DNA from: Tilletiaria anomala UBC 951
Lineage: Eukaryota > Basidiomycota > Exobasidiomycetes > Georgefischeriales > Tilletiariaceae
Assembly (NCBI RefSeq): GCF_000711695.1
Contig: NW_013546925.1
Span: 1-64,000, forward strand
Reading direction: 5' to 3'
Length of the DNA: 64,000 nucleotides
Position numbers and translations under genes: made by a program. Below, piece by piece: positions 57,731 through 64,000 of the stretch. Below the pieces are notes generated by a model. That model saw nothing but the letters and a program-made list of their open reading frames with translations. It was not told the DNA's origin and made no database searches. The first letter of the stretch is position 1; each line of letters begins with the position of its first letter.

Positions 57731-60090
57731 ATGGCATACAACTTCAATCGGCCCACAACGAGTGGAGTCTACGGTTCCTCGTCCTCTTCCTCCAACCAGC
57801 AGGGCCCCGTCGGTGCACTGACCACGCTGGCAGAATGGGCCGCCCGCAATCTCGACGCCGAAGCGCCGGCGACCAAATTGCAAAGGCTGGTTGGTGCGTG
57901 AAACGAGACAGAGCCCGAGAATCCCTGCTTGAATCTCTCTTACAGATTCGAAACGAGTGGCCAGGAGCACTGGCTCAAGGAGGCGGGTAGATAATTGCTG
58001 ACATTCACATGGCCCTACCTGGAACACTCGCAGACCGCGCTTGTGACCCATACCTAGGCGAACCGAACTTGGCACTCAATCTCGAAGTAGCAGACTATGT
58101 CAACAGGAAAAAGGCGAATACGTGCGTACTTCTGGAATCAAGTTGAACTGTTGTCTGAAGTTCATGTTCGAGGGAGAGGCTCATGTCAGCTTCCACTTTG
58201 ATCCACACTGTTAAAGACCGCGCGAAGCAGCGATAGAAACCGTGCGAAGAATCAATTCGCGAAGCCCGCACATATCCATGCTCGCACTTAGCGTGAGTTG
58301 CTTTAAAGGTGCTTCGCACAAACAGTGATTGGGCAGGACCATTGACGTGTTCATCTCCACGCTGCCTTCACCCGACTCATTTCTCTCGACCTCCTGATCT
58401 TGAATATGATGCCAACAAATAGCTACTAGACATGCTAGTCAAGAATTGCGGCTACGCTTTCCACCTCCAAATAGCGACCAAAGAATTTCTCAACGAGCTC
58501 GTCAAGCGCTTCCCTGAACGTCCGCCGCTCTTCCTCTCGCCGTATCAGTCCAAAGTGCTTGAGCTGATCCACGAGTGGAAGCTGACGATTTGCATCACGA
58601 GCAAGCACAAGGAGGATCTGGTGCATATCCGCGATATGCATCGTCTGCTGAGCTATAAGGGTGGGTAGCTGGTTTGGAATTGACCTCATGTCGCCTGAGC
58701 ATACTCAGCTGACTCTCGAGTCGTTGTTCTCCGCATTTCCTGCAGGGTACCGATTCCCAAATGTAGATACGCGCGCTTCGTCGGTGTTGAACCCGGAGAA
58801 TGTGAGTTGATGGCCTACGAATCATACTACTGAATCAAATTCTTCACCTTATGTCCAAGCGGCTGACAATTGTTTCTATCTTGTCTATCTTCTTGATGAA
58901 TTGGCCCATCGTAGAATCTGAAAACGCCTGATGAGCTCGAAGAAGAGGAACGAGAAGCGCAAGCTGCCAAGCTGCAAGAGCTCATCCGGCGTGGGCGGCC
59001 ACAGGATCTGCACCAGGCGCAGGAGCTGATGAAGATCATGTCTGGCGCCGAGCCGGAAAGCAAGCCTGATTACAAGGCGCAGACAACCAAGGAGCTAGAT
59101 AAAGTGCAGAGCAAGGCTGTGCTGCTCAATGACATGCTCAACCAGGCGAAAGAAGGGGAGAGATTTGTCAAGGACGATGCCTATGATGTATGTTGCGCGC
59201 GTGCGGAGTGTAGTGTGTATGTCACACTGTCGAGGTGATGCTGATATCCTTTCTTTTGGTGATTAGCAAATCTGCACACAGCTCAAGAGCGTACAGCCGC
59301 GATTACAAAAATGGATTTCTGAAGTGGAGGAGGAGGATGAGAATTCGTCCATGGGTGAGCAGAACGGTCTTCATCGCACTTTTCAATGGTCCAATTCATC
59401 CTTCTCACACATTCTATTCAATGGTTGCCGCACCACTACGCAGACCGACTACTGCTGATCAACGACACGATCAATCAGGTCATCGCGCGCTATGCAAGTT
59501 ACGTTAAGGGCGACTTCAGCGCGACCGTCTCCATCGATCCGTCCATCGACCCAAGCAAGGGCGGCGCTGACGCTGTGCCGACGCCCAAAGTCACCGACCT
59601 CATCTCTTTCGACTTTGACGACGGCGGAAACGCGTCGGCGTCTGGAACTAAAAGCGCAGAAACGGGCTCTAACTCGCTCATGGATGACTTTGCCTCCTTG
59701 CGCTTTGATATTGATGCCGCTGGGTCTGCTTCTTTGCAACCGTCCCAGCAACAACAGCGGAATGGCGCAGGCTCATCTGCGGCGCCGCTGCTGGACCTTT
59801 CGAAAGTCAGCAGTCAGCCGACTGCAGCGGGCATGGGAGGTGTTTTGGGGGGCATTAGCCTGCCGATGAATGGTGGTGCCGCTGTCGCTCAGCAGACACC
59901 GATGACCGCCTCGCTCTTCGGCAGCTCTAGCTCGACTTTCGCGCTCCAGCAGCAGCAGCAGCCTCTGCAGCCGAGCAAGCCGGCGGCAAGCGGCGCTACT
60001 GCTCATGTCCCGCCAAGCGCAAATACGAGAGCAACAGCAGCAGCCAAGGCGGCTGATCCCTTTGCTGGCTTGGATGATATCTTCAAGTGA
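57731..60090 (+). CDS. VHS-GAT clathrin adaptor (GGA-type) without a visible GAE domain
   Basis: Eight exons: 57731-57893, 58034-58121, 58217-58292, 58423-58660, 58746-58801, 58915-59187, 59267-59354 and 59444-60090; 542 residues, all junctions in frame. The VHS domain (about residues 30-185) has CDPYLGEPNLALNLEVADYV, SMLALSLLDMLVKNCG, FLNELVKRFPERPP and DMHRLLSYKGYRFPNV. The GAT domain (about 220-345) includes AAKLQELIRRGRPQDLHQAQ, KAVLLNDMLNQAK and LLLINDTINQVIARY. The family binds Arf-GTP, ubiquitin and cargo at the trans-Golgi for transport to endosomes. The last ~195 residues are Ser/Gln-rich with clathrin-box-like DLISFDFDD and LLDLS and end in FAGLDDIFK. The gamma-ear (GAE) domain of standard GGAs is not seen. 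Confidence 0.93.
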
Positions 60091-60481
60091 GAGGGAACAG
60101 GGAGAGGCACGCAGAGATCAAAGGTGATTTGCGGAGAAGTGGTGGGCACGGCACTGGCACGATGAATACATGATGAGCATGTACGCATTGGTATACTCTA
60201 CAAATGCATTGACTTGCAGGGACTGCTATGTTGTCGGCTCCTGTCAACTGCTTGTCCCTCAAAGAGATTGAAACACTACCCAAGGGCCTCAGGCTGTCCT
60301 TGCCCCTACCTTGGCTAGCGCTTCTCACATCAAACCGGAGGTGGACGGAGAATCGTTGGTTGTGTGTCTATGTACATCATCCTTTCATCCATTCCGCGTG
60401 TGCATCCGCTTTTGCTTCACAACCCACCCTTTGAGAGCAGGTCGCTGCGCAATCAACCTTCTTCCCTCTCGCTCCCTCTTT
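60091..60481. other. Convergent intergenic region
   Basis: 391 bases between the 3' ends of the GGA and QCR2 genes, with no gene. Confidence 0.5.
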
Positions 60482-61961
60482 TCACAAGCACTCATCAGCG
60501 TACGGCAGCTTGTGCACGTCGCCAACCACGACGGTCGTCGGCTTGCTCTTGAGCAGCTTCTCGGCCGCCTTGGACAGAGCGGACGCGTCGACTTTGTCGA
60601 GCGCGCTGAACACGCTGTCAAGAGTCGAGACACTGCCGGACTCGAGCAACTGGCTGCTAACAGCCTCGTGGCTCGCCGCGCGGCCCTCGAGCGTAGCAGC
60701 CGCCTCGAACTTGGCCTTGGCGACGGCACGCTTGATGTCGTCCACTTTGGACTGGCTGGCGATCTCCTTGAGGGCGTTCATGGCCGACTTGGCGACAGCG
60801 GCGATGCGCTCGTGCGGTGCGGAAACGTGGATGCCGAATAGGCCAGCGTCGGAGAAGCCAAGATTGAACGCTGAGACAGTAGCGCCGGGTGCTTGTGCAG
60901 AGATGGCCGAGAGCGGAGACTGGCCCTTCGACCACTTGACAGAGCTCTCACCGCCGAGCAGGGAGCGCAGGACGGCAAGCTCGGGCGAGGCGCCGTTCGC
61001 GGCTCCCTCGAATGCAAGGAAAACGTGGCCGAACGAGGCGCGTGCGGACGAGTCGTGGTGCGCGGGAGCATACTGCACGCGGTGCTCACCGCCGTAGTAG
61101 GTGCTAGGGGTCTTTGTGGTCGAGGCACTGGATGCGCTGGGGGACAGCGGGGCAAAGTGCTGCTGGACAAGCTTGGCGAGCTTTTCGCTCTCGATGCCCG
61201 AGCCGAGAACGGCGAGGTTGTTCTTGGCCAGCACGGACTTGGCGTAATGCTGCACATCGCTGTACGAGATCGGCGACGAGTGAGAGGCGAAGAGCGACGC
61301 GCCGAGGCCCCTGTTCCGGTAAGCAGTCGAGGTGAGCTGGTCAAAGCCGCTGACCAGCGGGTTGGCAGCGGCGAACTCGGCGTCGCTCTGGATCAATGGG
61401 ACAACAGACTCGCTGTATTCGTGCCTAGCGAACTTGGCCTGCGAGACGGCGTCACCGAGGACCTCGACGAAGAAGTCCCTGAAGAGGGGGAAAGACAAGG
61501 GTGATAGGTGTGAGGGCTCCGTTTGAATTCAGTCATGTGTGCGGACCCAGCAAGCTTGCTCACTCGTCTCCTCGCAAAAAGTCTGCGGTGAGCAGGATGT
61601 GCTCTTTGGTTGTGCTGGAGGAGAAGAAGCCTCCATAGAGCTCTGCTTCTCTGATCAGGGCCAATGCCGAGCGCTTGTGGTTGGCTTTGAAGAAGAAGTT
61701 CTTGAGGGCATGTGCGACACCGGGCGACGACTCGTACCTGGGTCCGGCCTTGATGGCGACAGTGATGGTCGTCGTTGCGCTGCCATCATCAGCGGCGGCA
61801 ACCTTGATCGAATCGGCCGAGGTGGTGGTGAAGCTTCTCCGTGCAGCAATGCCACCAACGCTACTGCTGCTACTGCTGACGCTGGCTCCTGCTAACCGCG
61901 CAACGGCGGCGACGAGGCCGCGCGACGAGGCAGGCGTCAACACTGAACGTGCCAGCGACAT
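60482..61961 (-). CDS. QCR2: Cytochrome bc1 complex core protein 2 (QCR2)
   Basis: Exons (reverse strand) 61961-61564 and 61478-60482, intron 85 bases (GTGAGC/TTCAG); 464 residues. M16-peptidase-like fold without protease function, the structural matrix-side core of complex III. The N-terminus (about 1-50) is Arg/Ser/Ala-rich with GGIAARRSFTTTSAD, a mitochondrial presequence with a likely cleavage site. Family text includes GPRYESSPGVAHALKNFFFK, REAELYGGFFSSSTTKEH, TAYRNRGLGASLFA and RAVAKAKFEAAATLEGR. The HxxEH zinc motif of active peptidases is absent, as expected. Length is normal. It is divergent from the KH-protein gene. Confidence 0.96.
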
Positions 61962-62507
61962 GGTCTTTTGCTTTCTCCCTCGGCTGTCTGCGGCACTTGA
62001 AAGGGATAAGGTGGAGTGGCAGAGCCTCAAGTAGCCAACAAGCGTGCTATGAGGGATGGACCTCGATGAGTTCTTCTATCCATTCATCGCCCAGGATGAT
62101 CACAAGCGTGTGTGGTCTTCCTGCAGCGAACTCTCTCTTGCCTGCCCACAGTCCCGGTCCACGCCGCTGGGCGCCATCTTGTAAATCCATGCACCATACA
62201 CCCCCAAAGCCGCCCAGCGGTGGGAAAAAAGAAAGAAGGAACATGCCAGAAAAAAACGAAAAGAAAGAAAGCCTCCACTCTCCAGCTCGCGAAGGATGCC
62301 AGAATGAAATGACAGGTGTCTAACAAGCTTCAGCTTACACCTCGTGGAGTATATCAGCCTCTGAAGCCAGGTCCATAGGGAGTCGAACACTTCGAGCTAC
62401 AGAAAGCTGAGATACAGGAAGGAGCGCCGTCTCATTTTGAAAGCGAGAGAATTGAGAAGCTTGAGGGGGAACTTATCCCTAAGGAAGCGAGCACCACCAT
62501 AACCAGC
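61962..62507. other. Divergent promoter region, QCR2 / KH protein
   Basis: 546 bases between start codons, purine-rich near 62220-62270. No gene. Confidence 0.5.
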
Positions 62508-64000
62508 ATGTCGAGCAAGTGGGATCAACCAGGTGCTGGCGGAGGGGCTGCGGCTGGTGAGTTGCTAAAGAAAGAGAGCTGGCGCTATGTCCATCTAGCT
62601 TGCTTATTATATGCTTGGGCAAGGCAAGAAATCGGACTGACCTTCTTGCTTTTACTCGCATGCCACAATGGCCCACAGCCGCTGCAGCCGCTGCCAAGAT
62701 TGCAGCGCAGTACGCAGCCGCACCTGGCAGCAGTACATCCGGCAACGCAGTTGGGACAGGCGCACCACGCAGCAGCAGCAGCAGCGCAGGCGCGTCAGAG
62801 CGCCGTCGCAACGGGCCAGAAGAGCCCGAGTTCTTGCACAAGATCGAGATCAACGACCAACGCAATCGCTACATGCTCACCAAAGGCCAGACACAGCAGT
62901 CCATCCTACGTGAGACGGGCGCATCCGTCACGACCAAGGGGACTTGGTATCCGGACAAGTCACTCGCCACTGCGCAGGATCCCCCGCTCTACCTCGAGGT
63001 GTCCGCGGTTAACCAGGAGACGCTGGACAAGGGCATACGCATGATCGCCGATCTGATGAAGCAGGACGTTCCACAGCTCATCGAGGACCGCGCAGCGAAG
63101 CGCCTCGAGTGGGAGAATCAGGCACGGCCGAAAGATACCGGCTGGCAGGGAAAAGGCGAACGGCGCAAGTGGCCCGAAGAAAAGGTCTTCATCGGCCTCG
63201 AATCGCTGCGCAACTTCAACATCCGAGCCAAAGTCGTCGGACCTGGTGGCCTGTTTGTCAAGTACATCCAGAGCGAGACGGGAACGCGAGTACAGATCAA
63301 AGGCATCGGGAGTGGCTTCATCGACCTCGACACCGGGCGCGAGAGCGATGAACCTATGCACATTTCCATCAGGTCAGTCGTTCGCTTGCCTGGCTCAACA
63401 GTGCTTCCCTTTCTAGGTCTCCGTCGTGCTTGTAAATGCTGATTTTTTCCATCCTTTCCGCCCTCATCTTTGGCTCTCAACTTTCACGCGACATAGCGGA
63501 CCGGACGAGAACATGCTCGTAGAAGCAAAACGACTGGCCGAAGACTTGCTGGAAGTAGTACGTATCGAGTACGGCAAGGCACAGCAAGCGCTCGGTTTTC
63601 CACCACAACAACATCAGCCATACGGCAATGGCCCATATCCGCCGCAGCAGCAGCAGCAGTTGGGTGGGTATGGCACTGGGCCTCAGCAACATTATGAGAC
63701 CGTTGGCTATGGGGGTGCACAGCAGCCGCCTCTGCCCACGGACGGTGGAGCGCCACCGCCGCCGCCACAAGACGATGCGCCGTTACCACCGCCTGGAGGA
63801 GGATCCGGCTACGCAGGTGCACCTGGTGGCTATGGCCAGCGAGGGGCACATGACTCTTCTCGCCAACCATCCTTTACGCCCGCCAGCTCGAGCGCGACAC
63901 AAGCGACACCAAACCCCAGCAGCAGCACACTGCCTGTAGGATTATCAAGCGCAGGGAGTGGAGCGGCGGCAACTGCTGCACTTTCGCCGGAAGAACAGGC
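62508..64000 (+). CDS. KHDC4/BLOM7-like KH-domain splicing-associated protein, 5' part
   Basis: Exons 62508-62556, 62679-63372, and 63497 to beyond the right edge. Introns are 122 bases (GTGAGT/CACAG) and 124 bases (GTCAGT/CATAG). The N-terminus MSSKWDQPGAGGGAAA continues into an Ala-rich helix (AAAAAKIAAQYAAA). Then come the two KHDC4-type blocks: EINDQRNRYMLTKGQTQQSI with ETGASVTTKGTWYPD, and KVFIGLESLRNFNIRAKVVG with GPGGLFVKYIQSETGTRVQI, the GxxG-bearing KH core. DEPMHISI and ENMLVEAKRLAEDLLEVVR close the domain. A Pro/Gln/Gly-rich tail begins and runs off the window. The human relative binds RNA and works with splicing and snoRNA-hosting introns. The 3' end is not visible. Confidence 0.93.

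Noticed and set aside
57340-57990. Plus-strand frame of 216 codons overlapping the GGA start
   Set aside because: It crosses GGA exon 1 in another frame and has no motif; the VHS text is clearly in the GGA frame.

Overview
The window is nuclear DNA of a basidiomycete fungus, most likely Ustilaginomycotina (smut and Exobasidiomycetes relatives). The evidence is GC-rich coding DNA, short GT-AG introns (about 64-170 bases, two up to 387), very long intron-poor genes with Ser/Ala/Pro-rich disordered regions, and a gene set including a velvet regulator, TSC2, GGA and a KHDC4-type KH protein. The lineage is an inference from gene style, not from a marker gene. I saw no intact transposon, rRNA, tRNA or CRISPR array.

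Layout, left to right: a La-domain (LARP) protein that runs off the left edge (-); serine hydroxymethyltransferase (-); KIN17 (+); a Prx5-type peroxiredoxin with a 10-base micro-exon (+); an FAD amine/amino-acid oxidase (+); a 1716-residue DysF-domain protein (-); a secreted SMP-30-like lactonase (+); a broken GNAT acetyltransferase (+); a Ser-rich coiled-coil protein (-); an F-box-like membrane-anchored protein (+); an ankyrin-tailed L-asparaginase (-); gamma-tubulin complex component GCP2 with nine exons (+); a heavily decayed GH30 glycosidase (-); ATP synthase subunit k (+); a TOM6-like protein (-); LSm6 (+); a velvet factor with a 34-Gln tract (-); a 4-kb gene-poor stretch with an AT-rich block; the complex III hinge protein QCR6 (-); TSC2 (+); a VHS-GAT (GGA) adaptor (+); complex III core protein 2 (-); and a KHDC4-like KH protein running off the right edge (+).

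Functional threads: five genes serve mitochondria (SHMT, ATP synthase k, the TOM6-like protein, QCR6 and QCR2), and four serve RNA metabolism (LARP, KIN17, LSm6, KHDC4). The rest are housekeeping, signalling (TSC2/Rheb-TOR, velvet) and two clear host pseudogenes. Nothing looks like an operon or a secondary-metabolite cluster; gene order is mixed, with several head-to-head pairs (SHMT/KIN17, DysF/lactonase, asparaginase/GCP2, TOM6-like/LSm6, QCR6/TSC2, QCR2/KHDC4).

The most striking signal is exon structure. The QCR6 gene, only 121 codons, is split into eight coding exons, including one of just two bases (47859-47860). That micro-exon has good splice consensus on both sides, splits a would-be 166-base intron into two ordinary introns (79 and 85 bases), and is the only reading I found that keeps the conserved QCR6 frame and spacing. 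The peroxiredoxin carries a second micro-exon of 10 bases. Together they suggest a spliceosome that recognises exons far below the usual size limit. The neighbouring TSC2 gene, by contrast, has a 5980-base first exon.
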